Source of the DNA: Nocardia anocheti
Lineage (GTDB): Bacteria > Actinomycetota > Actinomycetes > Mycobacteriales > Mycobacteriaceae
Reading direction: 5' to 3'
Length of the DNA: 64,000 bases
Assembly (NCBI RefSeq): GCF_029675105.1
Contig: NZ_JAQQFV010000008.1
Coordinates: 248,001-312,000 of the forward strand
Part shown: positions 15,684-24,646 of the stretch, piece after piece
How positions within the stretch are numbered: position 1 is the stretch's first letter
Layout: every line of letters starts with the position of its first letter
Program-made: the position numbers and the translations under genes
The notes under the pieces: model-generated
Database searches by the model: none
Seen by the model: only the letters and a program-made list of their open reading frames with translations
What the model was told of the DNA's origin: nothing

Positions 15684-16393
15684 GCCCCACGCAGCGAGTC
15701 GGTGACACCGGGCGCGTCGAGGCCGTCTGCGTGGTGCACGCCGACATCGAGGTGCGCACCCGGGTCGGCCGCTCGGCGATCGACAAGCGACCGGTCGAGG
15801 GGCGGGTGCCGGTGCGCGCGCTCGGGCTCGAGGGTGACCACGTCTGCGATGTAGAGCACCACGGCGGCGTCGATCAGGCCGTCTACGCCTACTCCGACGC
15901 CGACGCGCAGCGCTGGGGCGGCGAACTCGACCGCACCCTGCCCGCGGGCTGGTTCGGTGAGAATCTGCGGCTGAGCGGGTTACCGGTCAGCGACGCGGTG
16001 CTCGGCGCGCACTGGGCCATCGGCGACACCCTGCTGGAGGTGAGCGCGCCGCGCGTCCCGTGCGCGGCGTTCCAGCAGTGGTCCGGCGAACGCCAGTGGG
16101 TCAAGCGCTTCACCCTCCGATCCGACACCGGCTGCTACTTCCGGGTACTCACCGAAGGCAGCATCGGCGCGGGCGACGAGGCCCGCGTGGTGCGCGTGCC
16201 CGAGCACGGCATCACCGTGCGCGACCTGTTCACCGGCACCGACCACGCCCTGCTCGAACGCCTGCGGGCCGAGGAGCCGACCATCTCCGCCGATGTCCAC
16301 ATGCAGATCGACCGGCACCTCCGCTCCGGGCGCGCCCTCGCCGCCGCGGGCCGGAGCGAGGCCGCACCCACTGCCGCACGGGAGGCTCGATGA
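15680..16393 (+). CDS. MOSC-domain protein
   Basis: A 237-residue protein of the YiiM-like MOSC family, related to the C-terminal domain of molybdenum cofactor sulfurase. It has PVRALGLEGDHVCDVEHHGG, then WFGENLRLSG and the conserved cysteine in APRVPCAAFQQW, thought to carry sulfur. A short helical tail, YiiM-like, follows after residue 175. Such proteins handle sulfur transfer or detoxify N-hydroxylated compounds with Moco; substrate is not known here. The ATG overlaps the ygfZ stop (ATGA). Confidence 0.85.
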   Translation: MSPTQRVGDTGRVEAVCVVHADIEVRTRVGRSAIDKRPVEGRVPVRALGLEGDHVCDVEHHGGVDQAVYAYSDADAQRWGGELDRTLPAGWFGENLRLSGLPVSDAVLGAHWAIGDTLLEVSAPRVPCAAFQQWSGERQWVKRFTLRSDTGCYFRVLTEGSIGAGDEARVVRVPEHGITVRDLFTGTDHALLERLRAEEPTISADVHMQIDRHLRSGRALAAAGRSEAAPTAAREAR

Positions 16394-17340
16394 GTGTCGA
16401 ACTGGTCGAGGTGGTCCGTTCCGGTTTCCGCGAGTGCGTGCACCGCGGTTCGGTGGTCGTGCTCGATCCCGACGGCACCCCCACCCTCGAGCTCGGCGAG
16501 GTCCACGGCCCGATCTTCCCGCGCTCGACCAACAAGCCCATGCAGGCGCTGACCCTGCTGCGCAACGGCTTCGACCCCGTCGACGACGCCGAACTCGCCA
16601 TCACCACCGCCTCGCACTTCGGCGAGCCCGACCACGTCGCCCTGGTCCGCCGCCTGCTCGACCGCTTCGGCCAGACCGAGGCCGATCTGGCCTGCCCACC
16701 GGATCTGCCGTTCGAGGAACAGGCCCGCGCCGAGGCCCGCACCGGCTCCGGCCCGAGCCCGCTGTACATGAACTGTTCAGGCAAACACGCGGCGATGCTG
16801 GCCACCTGCCTGATCAACGACTGGCCCCGCACCGGATATCTCGAGGTCGAGCACCCCTTGCAGCAGGCCGTGTTGGCCACCGTCGCCGACGTCACCGGCG
16901 AGCCCGAGACCGACCTGGGCATCGACGGCTGCGGCCTGCCGATCGTGCCCGTCTCGCTGATCAATCTGGCCCGCGCCTTCGCCGGTTTCACCACGGCCGA
17001 GCCCGGCACCGCGCCGCGCCGGATCGCCGACGCGGTTCGGGCGGATCCGCGAGTGATTTCGGGCACCAACGGCCCCGACCTGCTGGCCATGTCGAGCACC
17101 CCCGGACTGTTCTGCAAGATCGGTGCCGACGGCGTGCACGCGGGCGCGCTGCCCGACGGACGCGCCTTCGCCTACAAGATCGACGACGGTGCCGACCGGG
17201 CCAGGATGCCGCTGACGCTGGCGATTCTGCGTCGCCTCGGCATCGACTGGACCGACGCCCACACCGAGCTCGCCGCCACCGCCGTCACCGGTGGCGATGC
17301 CAGAGTCGGTGTGATCCGCGCGATTCCGGGGGTGCTCTGA
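16390..17340 (+). CDS. L-asparaginase II family protein
   Basis: A 316-residue member of the asparaginase family typical of Actinobacteria and Rhizobium (AnsA-II type), which hydrolyses asparagine to aspartate and ammonia. It is distinct from E. coli-type asparaginases. Conserved segments are FPRSTNKPMQALTLL, TASHFGEPDHV, MNCSGKHAAMLATC, GIDGCGLPIVPVSL and ISGTNGPDLLAM. GGAGG precedes the ATG, which also overlaps the MOSC stop. No signal peptide is visible, so it is cytosolic. A small GAGACC/GGTCTC hairpin (17339-17354) follows the stop. Confidence 0.85.
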   Translation: MSVELVEVVRSGFRECVHRGSVVVLDPDGTPTLELGEVHGPIFPRSTNKPMQALTLLRNGFDPVDDAELAITTASHFGEPDHVALVRRLLDRFGQTEADLACPPDLPFEEQARAEARTGSGPSPLYMNCSGKHAAMLATCLINDWPRTGYLEVEHPLQQAVLATVADVTGEPETDLGIDGCGLPIVPVSLINLARAFAGFTTAEPGTAPRRIADAVRADPRVISGTNGPDLLAMSSTPGLFCKIGADGVHAGALPDGRAFAYKIDDGADRARMPLTLAILRRLGIDWTDAHTELAATAVTGGDARVGVIRAIPGVL

Positions 17341-17429
17341 GACCGGGTGGTCTCGGCGAAGAAGGGGCAAACGGTAGCGGTTCGGGAGTTCTTCACCCAC
17401 TCCTGGGAGCGCGACCGTCTAACACACGC

Positions 17430-17435
17430 TAAAGT
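17430..17435 (+). promoter_or_regulatory. Candidate -10 box for the DUF3073 gene
   Basis: TAAAGT within the 175-nt gap after the asparaginase gene, leaving a leader of about 75 nt. A TATTAAT at 17451-17457 is an alternative. The remaining part of the gap shows no coding ORF. Confidence 0.35.
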
Positions 17436-17515
17436 GTCTGTCAGGAAGAGTATTAATTCGAACGGGGCCGCCAACAAACCCCAGGCCGCCCCGCAGTGAC
17501 GCGAGGGGGTCAGCC

Positions 17516-17737
17516 ATGGGCCGTGGCCGGGCTAAGGCAAAGCAGACCAAAGTCGCACGTGAGCTCAAGTACAGCTCCGCGCCGACCGACTTCGCGAGCC
17601 TTCAGCGCGAGCTGTCGGATAGCACTCCGCTCTCACCACCGAGGAGCGGCGGAGTGATCTCCGATGAGCACGACGCAGACGAGTCGGCGTCCCGTTGGAA
17701 CAACGAGGACGACGACTACGACAGCTGGCGCCGCTGA
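17516..17737 (+). CDS. DUF3073 protein
   Basis: A 73-residue actinobacterial protein of unknown function, the Rv0810c equivalent. The N-terminus is strongly basic (MGRGRAKAKQTKVAREL) and the C-terminus acidic (NEDDDYDSWRR). The region between looks disordered. The basic N-terminus could touch nucleic acid; that is inference. GAGGGGG precedes the ATG. It is monocistronic, with a strong hairpin right after the stop. Confidence 0.88.
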   Translation: MGRGRAKAKQTKVARELKYSSAPTDFASLQRELSDSTPLSPPRSGGVISDEHDADESASRWNNEDDDYDSWRR

Positions 17738-17748
17738 CCGACCGTCGG

Positions 17749-17781
17749 TGAAGGGGGAGGCCCGCGCGGCCTCCCCCTTCA
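17749..17781 (+). terminator. Terminator of the DUF3073 gene
   Basis: TGAAGGGGGAGGCC / GGCCTCCCCCTTCA, perfect 14-bp stem with a 5-nt loop, 12 nt after the stop codon. Confidence 0.8.
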
Positions 17782-17837
17782 GCCGTTGTCACTCAGCGTG
17801 CGTCGGGCTCGCAGCAGTACGGCGAACATCCGAATAG

Positions 17838-17875
17838 ACGACGAGCGTCCTGTGCACACACAGGACGCTCGTCGT
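17838..17875. terminator. Perfect 17-bp hairpin in the DUF3073-purM gap
   Basis: ACGACGAGCGTCCTGTG and its exact complement around a 4-nt CACA loop. It is the middle of three strong hairpins between convergent genes. It may terminate readthrough from either side. Confidence 0.6.
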
Positions 17876-17974
17876 GTTCGCCGCCTCGAGGCCCCGACCA
17901 CCCCGAGCCGACGGGCACCTGCCCCCATATTCAGGTGTAGCCGATGTCGGCTCAGCACAAACCCCGCAAACGCG

Positions 17975-18007
17975 TGAGCCGGGTCGCGATTGTCGCGACC
18001 CGGCTCA
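17975..18007 (-). terminator. purM: Terminator of purM
   Basis: TGAGCCGGGTCGCGA / TCGCGACCCGGCTCA, perfect 15-bp stem with a 3-nt loop, 14 nt beyond the purM stop on the minus strand. Confidence 0.75.
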
Positions 18008-18021
18008 GTGCGTGACGGGGA

Positions 18022-19101
18022 TCAGAAGCGCGGGTGGTCGCCCAGCAGGACGGCGCGCGGCGCGTCGGCGTCGGCGGCCTTCTTGACCTGGCCCAGGGTC
18101 CAGCAGTCGATGTGACGGGCGGTGAGCACCGCCAGCGCGCGGTCGGCGTCCTCGGGGGCGACGATCGCGACCATGCCGACGCCCATGTTGAACGTCTTCT
18201 CCATCTCGACCCGCTCGACGCGCCCGCGCTGGGCGATCATCTTGAACACCGGCGCCGGGTTCCAGGTGCCGCGGTCGAGTTCGGCGACCAGACCGGCGGG
18301 CAGCACGCGCGCCAGGTTGGCGGCCAGGCCACCACCGGTGACGTGCGAGAAGGTGCGCACATCGGTCTCGGCGATCAGCGCCAGGCAGTCCTTGGCGTAG
18401 ATGCGGGTCGGCTCGAGCAGTTCCTCACCGAGGGTGCGGCCGAACTCCTCGACGTAGCCGGTCAGCGACATGCGGTCGATGTCGAGCAGCACCTTGCGGG
18501 CCAGGCTGTAGCCGTTGGAGTGCAGGCCCGAGGAGCCCATCGCGATGACGACGTCGCCGGGGCGCACCCGGTCGGGCCCCAGCACCGAGTCGGCCTCCAC
18601 GACGCCGACGCCGGTGGCGGACAGGTCGTAGTCGTCCGGGTCCATCAGGCCGGGGTGCTCGGCGGTCTCGCCGCCCAGCAGCGCGCAACCGGCCTTGATG
18701 CAGCCCTCGGCGATGCCGGAGACCAGCTCGGCCACCTTCTCCGGGACGACCTTGCCGATGGCGATGTAGTCCTGCAGGAACAGCGGCTCGGCGCCACAGA
18801 CCACCAGGTCGTCGACGACCATGGCGACCAGGTCGAGGCCGACGGTGTCGTGCTTGTCCAGCGCCTGAGCGACCGCGATCTTGGTGCCGACACCGTCGGT
18901 GGAGGCGGCCAGCAGCGGCTCGCGGTATCCGCCCTTGAGGGCGAACAGACCGGCGAAGCCGCCGAGCCCACCCTGCACCTCGGGTCGGCTGGCCTTCTTC
19001 GCCAATGGTCCGAACAATTCGACTGCGCGGTCACCGGCTTCGATGCTCACGCCTGCCGCGGCGTAGGAAGCGCCTGCACCGCTGGGGGTCTGTTCAGTCA
19101 T
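18022..19101 (-). CDS. purM: Phosphoribosylformylglycinamidine cyclo-ligase (AIR synthetase)
   Basis: Fifth step of purine synthesis: FGAM plus ATP to AIR. It has 359 residues. Motifs are SYAAAGVSIEAGDRAVEL, LLAASTDGVGTKIAVA, VVCGAEPLFLQDYIA, ALLGGETAEHPG and SHVTGGGLAANLARVLP. The ATG chosen opens MTEQTPSGAGASYAAAGV; six more codons are possible upstream but lack support. purF lies 5.5 kb away with a peptide transporter between them, whereas in M. tuberculosis they are neighbours. This suggests an insertion of the dpp block or a rearrangement. Confidence 0.96.
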   Translation of the reverse strand: MTEQTPSGAGASYAAAGVSIEAGDRAVELFGPLAKKASRPEVQGGLGGFAGLFALKGGYREPLLAASTDGVGTKIAVAQALDKHDTVGLDLVAMVVDDLVVCGAEPLFLQDYIAIGKVVPEKVAELVSGIAEGCIKAGCALLGGETAEHPGLMDPDDYDLSATGVGVVEADSVLGPDRVRPGDVVIAMGSSGLHSNGYSLARKVLLDIDRMSLTGYVEEFGRTLGEELLEPTRIYAKDCLALIAETDVRTFSHVTGGGLAANLARVLPAGLVAELDRGTWNPAPVFKMIAQRGRVERVEMEKTFNMGVGMVAIVAPEDADRALAVLTARHIDCWTLGQVKKAADADAPRAVLLGDHPRF

Positions 19102-19189
19102 TGTGGGGGAAAGCTCCAAACCGAATCGGCGGATAGATGCCTAGTAACTCTAAGTGATCCGCCCGTCCAGCTGTCGTGCGGCTCCTAGC

Positions 19190-20854
19190 TCATTGTTCCA
19201 GCTCCTCGGCGAATGTGGTGTCGCTCTCGCCCCGCCGCGCGCGTTGCCGGACCGGGTCGGGAACCGGGACGGCCGCGACCAGCCGACGCGTATAGGGGTC
19301 GCGGGGGTGACGCAGGATCTGCTCGCGATCGCCCTGCTCGACACAGCGGCCCTCGCGCAGCACCACGATCCGGTCGGCCAGCTGGTCGACCACGGCCAGG
19401 TCGTGACTGATGAACAGGCACGCCCAGCCGCATTCGCGTTGCAGCTCGGCGAACAGTTCTAGCACCGCCGCCTGCACCGAGACGTCCAGCGCGCTGGTGG
19501 GTTCGTCGGCCACCAGCAGGTCGGGGTCGAGGACCAGCGCCCTGGCCAGGCTGGCCCGCTGCCGCTGGCCGCCCGACAGCTCGTGCGGATACCGGCGTTC
19601 GGTGCCCGCGGGCAGGTGGACGTCGTCGAGCAGTCTGCGCACCCGGTCGCCGATGGCGGCCCTGGAGCCCACCCTGTGCACGACCAGCGGCTCGGCCACG
19701 CACTCACCGATGGTCAGGCGCGGGTTGAGCGAGCCCGCCGGGTCCTGGAACACGAAACCGAAACGCCGCCGGATCGGGCGCAGCCTGCGCTGTGACAGCG
19801 TGGCGATGTCCTGTCCGCGCACCAGCACCTGCCCGGCGCTGGGCCGCTGCAAGGCCGCGACGCAGCGGCCGATGGTCGACTTGCCCGAGCCGGACTCCCC
19901 CACCAGCCCCAGCGTCTCCCCCGGCCCGATCCGCAGCCCGACCTCGTCCACCGCCCGGAACGCGGGTCGCCCGAACGGCCCGGGGAACTCGACCACCAGA
20001 TCGCGCACCTCGAGCACCGGCTCGGCCGCCGGGTCGGGCGCCGGTCGCTCGCCCGCCGCGCCCAGATGCGGCACCGCCGCCAGCAGCGCCCTGGTGTACT
20101 CGGCGCGAGGCGCGGCGAACAGTTCGCGCACCGGTGCCTGCTCGACCACCTGTCCGGCGCGCATCACCACCACCCGGTCGGCCAGGTCGGCGACCACGCC
20201 CATGTTGTGGGTGATCAGCACGATCGCGCTGCCGAGCCGGTCGCGCAGATCACGCAGCAGGTCCAGGATCTCGGCCTGCACGGTGACATCGAGCGCGGTG
20301 GTCGGCTCGTCGGCGATGATCACCTTCGGTTCGCAGGCGATGGCGATCGCGATCATCACCCGCTGCTTCTGGCCGCCGGAGAGCTGGTGCGGGTAGTAGT
20401 CCACCCGGTGTTCCGGATCGGGCAGACCGACCGTGCCCAGCAACTCGATCGCCTTGGCGCGCGCGGCTTTCCGACTCATCGAACTGTGCGCGCGCAGCGC
20501 CTCGGCGAGCTGGAATCCCACGGTGAACAGCGGGTCGAGCGCGCGGGCGGGTTCCTGGAAGACCATCGAGACCGCGCCGCCACGCAGCGCCCTCAGCTGA
20601 CGTTCGGTCATCGCGGTCACCGCCCGGTCGCCGACGCGCACCGATCCCCGCACCCGCGCGGTGTGCGGCAGCAGGCCGATGGCGGTGCGCGCGCTCACCG
20701 ACTTGCCCGAGCCGGACTCCCCCACGATGGCGAGCACCTCCCCGGGGAACACCTCGTAGGACACCTCGCGCACGGCCTCGACCGGCCCGCCGTCGGTGGC
20801 GAAGGTCACCGACAGCCCGGCCACCGACAGCGCGGGCGTGCGGGTCTCAGTCAT
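19190..20854 (-). CDS. Peptide ABC transporter, fused ATPase (DppD-DppF type)
   Basis: Powers import of di/oligopeptides through DppBC. The 554 residues contain two complete ATPase domains. Domain 1 (about 8-265) has GESGSGKS, LSGGQKQRVMIAIAI and VIIADEPTTALD. Domain 2 (about 285-530) has GESGSGKST, LSGGQRQRASLARAL and LLVADEPTSALD. Both show the C-terminal oligopeptide-transporter extension (VVEQAPVRELFAAPRAEYTRALLAAVP; YTRRLVAAVPVPDP). The start overlaps the dppC stop (ATGACTGA). The fusion of DppD and DppF is common in Actinobacteria. Confidence 0.92.
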   Translation of the reverse strand: MTETRTPALSVAGLSVTFATDGGPVEAVREVSYEVFPGEVLAIVGESGSGKSVSARTAIGLLPHTARVRGSVRVGDRAVTAMTERQLRALRGGAVSMVFQEPARALDPLFTVGFQLAEALRAHSSMSRKAARAKAIELLGTVGLPDPEHRVDYYPHQLSGGQKQRVMIAIAIACEPKVIIADEPTTALDVTVQAEILDLLRDLRDRLGSAIVLITHNMGVVADLADRVVVMRAGQVVEQAPVRELFAAPRAEYTRALLAAVPHLGAAGERPAPDPAAEPVLEVRDLVVEFPGPFGRPAFRAVDEVGLRIGPGETLGLVGESGSGKSTIGRCVAALQRPSAGQVLVRGQDIATLSQRRLRPIRRRFGFVFQDPAGSLNPRLTIGECVAEPLVVHRVGSRAAIGDRVRRLLDDVHLPAGTERRYPHELSGGQRQRASLARALVLDPDLLVADEPTSALDVSVQAAVLELFAELQRECGWACLFISHDLAVVDQLADRIVVLREGRCVEQGDREQILRHPRDPYTRRLVAAVPVPDPVRQRARRGESDTTFAEELEQ

Positions 20855-21788
20855 CGGCCTGCTCCTTCTCCGTGGCGGTGGTGACGGCCCGCCGGGTGCG
20901 CAGCAGCGGGTTGAGCGTCTCGTCGACGCTCTCGCCGACCAGCGTCATCCCGAGCACCACCAGCACGATGGCGGTGCCGGGGAAGATCGAGGTCCACCAG
21001 ATCCCGTTGGACACGTCGTTGAGCGCCTTGTTCAGGTCGTAGCCCCATTCGGCGGCCTGGGTGGGCTCGATGCCGAAGCCGAGGAAGCCCAGCGCGGCCA
21101 GGGTGAGAATCGCGTCGGCGGCGTTGATGGTGATGATCACCGGCAGCGAACCGGTGACATTGCCCAGGATGTGCCGGAACATGATCCGCGCCGTCGACGC
21201 CCCGGTGACCCGCGCCGCGTCCACGTACGGCTCGGTCTTCACCGCCACCGTCGCGTTGCGCACCACCCGGAAGTACTGCGGCACGTACACCACCGTGATC
21301 GCGATGGCCGCCGACAGCATCCCGCCCAGGCTGCTCGACGTCCCGCCCGCCACCACGATCGAGACCACGATGGCCAGCAGCAGGGTGGGGAACGCGTAGA
21401 TCGCGTCCATGACCAGCACCAGCACCCGGTCCACCCAGCGCCCCACGAATCCCGACAGCAGGCCCAGCGGCACCCCCACCAGCAGCGAGAGCGTCACCGC
21501 GACCACGATCACCAGCAGCGCGGTGCGCGCCCCGAACAGCACCCGCGAGAACACGTCCTCGCTGCGTACCGAGGTGCCGAACCAGTGCTGCGCCGAGGGC
21601 GGCTGCTGGGAGACGAACGCCACCCCGTCGGCGTTGTTCTGGGCCAGTCCGTAGGGCGCGAGCAGTGGCGCGCACACCGCCACGAACACGAACCCGGCCA
21701 CCAGCACCAACCCGGTGATCAACGTGACCCGTTGCAGCCCGGCGGTCATCGACAGCATCCGCGCGCCCGGAATCCGACGCCCGCCCAT
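20847..21788 (-). CDS. Peptide ABC transporter permease DppC
   Basis: Inner-membrane permease, 313 residues with six helices. The EAA-type loop is YVDAARVTGASTARIMFRHILGN, and the domain before it is GPLGLLSGFVG-like (VPLGLLSGFVGRWVDRVL). The N-terminal OppC segment includes PPSAQHWFGTSVRSEDVFSRVLFGAR. The ATG overlaps the dppB stop (TGATG). It acts with DppB as the substrate channel. Confidence 0.92.
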   Translation of the reverse strand: MGGRRIPGARMLSMTAGLQRVTLITGLVLVAGFVFVAVCAPLLAPYGLAQNNADGVAFVSQQPPSAQHWFGTSVRSEDVFSRVLFGARTALLVIVVAVTLSLLVGVPLGLLSGFVGRWVDRVLVLVMDAIYAFPTLLLAIVVSIVVAGGTSSSLGGMLSAAIAITVVYVPQYFRVVRNATVAVKTEPYVDAARVTGASTARIMFRHILGNVTGSLPVIITINAADAILTLAALGFLGFGIEPTQAAEWGYDLNKALNDVSNGIWWTSIFPGTAIVLVVLGMTLVGESVDETLNPLLRTRRAVTTATEKEQADD

Positions 21789-22867
21789 CAGAACCGCACC
21801 CTGGGGTCGATCAGCGCGACGACGGCGTCCACCACGAAGCTCATCACCGCGACCACCACCGCGATGAACGCCACGATCCCCTGCACCGCGATGAAATCGC
21901 GCGCCCGCAGGTATTCGGCGAGCTGATAGCCCAGTCCCTTCCACTCGAAGGTGGTCTCGGTGAGCACCGCGCCGCCCAGCATCATCGCGACGCACATGCC
22001 CATCACCGTGATGATCGGGATGAGCGCGTTGCGCACCGCGTGCCGCCCGGTGACCACCCGCGCCGACAGCCCCCGCGCCCGCGCCGCCTCCACGAAATCG
22101 CTACGCAGTGTCTGGATCAGGTTCACCCGCACCAGCCGCAGGAAGATGCCGCCGGTGAGCAGCCCGAGCGCCACGGCGGGCAGGACCGCGTGCTCGAGCA
22201 CATCCAGCACATAGGACGGCTCCCCGTAGCGGATCGCGTCGACGATGAGGATGTTCGTCCGTGGCGAGACGTGCCGCAACGCCAGTTCCACTCCGGTACT
22301 GGCCCGCCCGCCGACCGGAAACCACCCCAGCCACACCGAGAAGATCAGCTTGAGCAGCATCCCGACGAAGAACACCGGCGCCGCGTAGGCCAGCACCGCC
22401 GAGAACCGCAGCGCCGCGTCGGCGGTCGAATCCCGGTGTGTCGCCGCGTATCTGCCCAGCGGCACGCCGACGGCGAAGGCGATGAGCAGCCCCCAGAACA
22501 CCAGCTCGAAGGTGGCGGCACCGTAGGTGATCACCACGTCCGCGATCTCCTGGTTGTCCTGGGTGCGCCCGAAATCGCCGTGCAGGAAACCGGTCAGGTA
22601 CTCCCAGTACTGGGTGAGGATCGGCCGGTTGAGCCCGGCCGCCTCTTTGCGCTGTTCGATCTGGTCCTGGGTCAGCCGACCGCCCATGGCCGCGCTGATC
22701 GGGTCACCGATCACGCGCATGAGGAAGAACACCACGGTGACCAGCAGCCAGGCGGTCGGCAGGATCAGCAGCAGCCGGACCAGCAGATACCGCGCCAGCG
22801 CGAACTGCCGGGAGTCACTGCCACGCAGCGACTTCCGGCGCCGCGTCGGCTCCGTTTCGGCGCTCAC
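21788..22867 (-). CDS. Peptide ABC transporter permease DppB
   Basis: Partner permease, 359 residues. After a basic N-terminus (RRRKSLRGSDSRQ) helix 1 is YLLVRLLLILPTAWLLVTVVFF. The loop DFVEAARARGLSARVVTGRHAVRNALIP is the EAA coupling motif and MMLGGAVLTETTFEWKGLG the family signature. It starts 7 nt after the substrate-binding gene. The soluble insert (about 60-105) with AGLNRPILTQYWEYLTGFLHGDFG is typical. Confidence 0.92.
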   Translation of the reverse strand: MSAETEPTRRRKSLRGSDSRQFALARYLLVRLLLILPTAWLLVTVVFFLMRVIGDPISAAMGGRLTQDQIEQRKEAAGLNRPILTQYWEYLTGFLHGDFGRTQDNQEIADVVITYGAATFELVFWGLLIAFAVGVPLGRYAATHRDSTADAALRFSAVLAYAAPVFFVGMLLKLIFSVWLGWFPVGGRASTGVELALRHVSPRTNILIVDAIRYGEPSYVLDVLEHAVLPAVALGLLTGGIFLRLVRVNLIQTLRSDFVEAARARGLSARVVTGRHAVRNALIPIITVMGMCVAMMLGGAVLTETTFEWKGLGYQLAEYLRARDFIAVQGIVAFIAVVVAVMSFVVDAVVALIDPRVRF

Positions 22868-22873
22868 CGCGGC

Positions 22874-24451
22874 CTACTTGCTCAGGACGGTGAACCGGAA
22901 TTTGAACGAGCCGTCGAGTGTCTGCTCCACACCCGAGACCGACGGCCGCGACACCGCGACCTGCTTGCCCGAGAGCAGCGGCAATGTCGGCAGGTGGTCG
23001 CGCGCCAGATCGGTCTGCAACTTCTCGATCAGCTCGATCCGCTTCGCGCGATCGGGTTCGGTGGCCTCGGCGGTCAATTGCGCGGTGACACCAGGGTTCT
23101 CGAAGTGCGACTGCAGGAAGTTGTTCGGCCCGAAGAACGGTGTGAGGTAGTTGTCGGCGTCCGGGAAGTCCGGGAACCAGCCGAACTGGTAGAGCGGGTA
23201 ACCGTCGGCGGCGCGCTCCTTCTGATAGGTCACCCACTCGGTGGACTGCAGATTCACTGTGAACAGCCCCGACGCCTCGAGCTGTGACTTCACCGCCGCG
23301 TATTCCTCGGACGAGCTCGACCCGTAGTGGTCGGGGTTGTACTGCAGGTTCAGCGTCACCGGGGTCGCGACGCCCGCGTCGGCCAGGAACTTCGCGGCCG
23401 TGGCCTTGTCCGGCTTGGCGCCGTAGAGCTCCTCGAGCGGCTCGGCGGCACCCGGCATCCCCTGCGGCACATAGCCGTACGCGGGCTGATACGTGCCCTT
23501 GTACACCGAGGTGGCCAGCGCCTCGCGATCCACCGACGACGCGACGGCCTTGCGCACCGCCAGCTTCTGCTCCGGTGTCGCGCCCGGCATGGTGTTCATG
23601 TTGAACACGATGTAGCGCAGCTCGCCGCCGGGTCCGTCGGTGACCTTCACCGAGGAATCCCCGCGCAGCGAGTCGATATCGGTGGGCGTGAACGAGCGGT
23701 AGCCGACATCGATGGCACCGTTCTGCAGATCGAGTTTCAGATTGTCGGAGGTGGCGTAGTACTTCATCGACACCGTCTCGGTGCGCGGGGTGCCGAGCAC
23801 CCCCTGATAGCCGGGGTTGGCCTGGTACTCGACCAGCTTGTTCTTGTCGTAACTGCTGATCGTGTACGGGCCCGAATAGCCCTTGGCGGCAACGACTTCG
23901 TCGTCGGTGGCGACCCGGTCGGCCGGGAACACCTTCTCGTCCACGATCGGCCCGGCCTGGGTGGGCAGGATGGTCGGGAAGGTCTGATCGTCGGCGACTT
24001 TCAGCGTGAACGCGACGGTGAGATCGTCGACCACGTCGGTTTTCGCGAGATTGCCCAGCAGCGAGGCCGGGCCGTGCGGATCGTTGATCGCCACCATGCG
24101 ATCGAAGGAGAACTTGACGCTGTTGGCGGTCAACGGATTACCGTTGGCGAAGGTGAGTCCGGATTTGATCTTGCAGGTGTAGACGGTCGGGCCGCTGAAC
24201 TCGCATTTCTCCGCCGCGTCGGGCTTCGGCGTGGTGTCGCCGGGCGCGAAATTCAGCAGGTACGAATAGATCTGGGTCTCCACCAGCAGCGAGCCGTTGT
24301 CGTAGGCGGCGGCCGGGTCCAGCGAGAAGATCTTGTCGGTGGTACCCAGGACCAGCCCACCCGCTCCGTCGGTGCGACCGGAGCCGCATCCGGCGAGCGT
24401 GGCCGCGACCACGGCGGCGATTCCTACGGCGGCAACATATTTCTTCACCAT
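22874..24451 (-). CDS. Peptide ABC transporter substrate-binding lipoprotein
   Basis: A 525-residue SBP family 5 protein. The signal peptide MVKKYVAAVGIAAVVAATLAGC has a lipobox L-A-G-C at residues 19-22. The mature part has family motifs: YTCKIKSGLTFANGNPLTANSVKFSFDR and VRKAVASSVDREALATSVY. It captures peptides outside the cell and delivers them to DppBC. The ligand size is not predictable. It is the first gene of the dpp operon, whose 195-nt upstream region contains a weak GlnR-like motif. Confidence 0.9.
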   Translation of the reverse strand: MVKKYVAAVGIAAVVAATLAGCGSGRTDGAGGLVLGTTDKIFSLDPAAAYDNGSLLVETQIYSYLLNFAPGDTTPKPDAAEKCEFSGPTVYTCKIKSGLTFANGNPLTANSVKFSFDRMVAINDPHGPASLLGNLAKTDVVDDLTVAFTLKVADDQTFPTILPTQAGPIVDEKVFPADRVATDDEVVAAKGYSGPYTISSYDKNKLVEYQANPGYQGVLGTPRTETVSMKYYATSDNLKLDLQNGAIDVGYRSFTPTDIDSLRGDSSVKVTDGPGGELRYIVFNMNTMPGATPEQKLAVRKAVASSVDREALATSVYKGTYQPAYGYVPQGMPGAAEPLEELYGAKPDKATAAKFLADAGVATPVTLNLQYNPDHYGSSSSEEYAAVKSQLEASGLFTVNLQSTEWVTYQKERAADGYPLYQFGWFPDFPDADNYLTPFFGPNNFLQSHFENPGVTAQLTAEATEPDRAKRIELIEKLQTDLARDHLPTLPLLSGKQVAVSRPSVSGVEQTLDGSFKFRFTVLSK

Positions 24452-24601
24452 CGGGCCCCGTTCTCGAACTGCGATATCAGGGGACCGTACCGGCGAAGCA
24501 TTACCGCCCAGTTTCGAATGCGTCGATCACCGGCCGGGATGTTCTGAACAATTCTTACGTAATAATGTTGCGCCGCAATGTCATTCATATGACCTACGGA
24601 A
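24452..24601 (-). promoter_or_regulatory. Upstream region of the peptide transporter operon
   Basis: On the minus strand GAAAC-N6-GTAAT (24515-24500) resembles half of an actinobacterial GlnR box, and GGTAC lies 6-7 nt further on. An AT-rich island around 24550-24570 (TTACGTAATAAT) may be the promoter. No ORF is supported. The GlnR assignment is speculative. Confidence 0.3.
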
Positions 24602-24632
24602 AGGGCCGGTCAGGTTTATCCTGACCGGCCCT
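24602..24632 (-). terminator. purF: Terminator of purF
   Basis: AGGGCCGGTCAGG / CCTGACCGGCCCT, perfect 13-bp stem with a 5-nt loop, followed on the minus strand by TTTCC. It sits 15 nt after the purF stop. Confidence 0.8.
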
Positions 24633-24646
24633 ACCTGGAGTTCGCG

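Noticed and set aside
17339..17354. GAGACC/GGTCTC hairpin after the asparaginase gene as a terminator
   Set aside because: Only 6 bp and no U-tract; too weak to list as a terminator.
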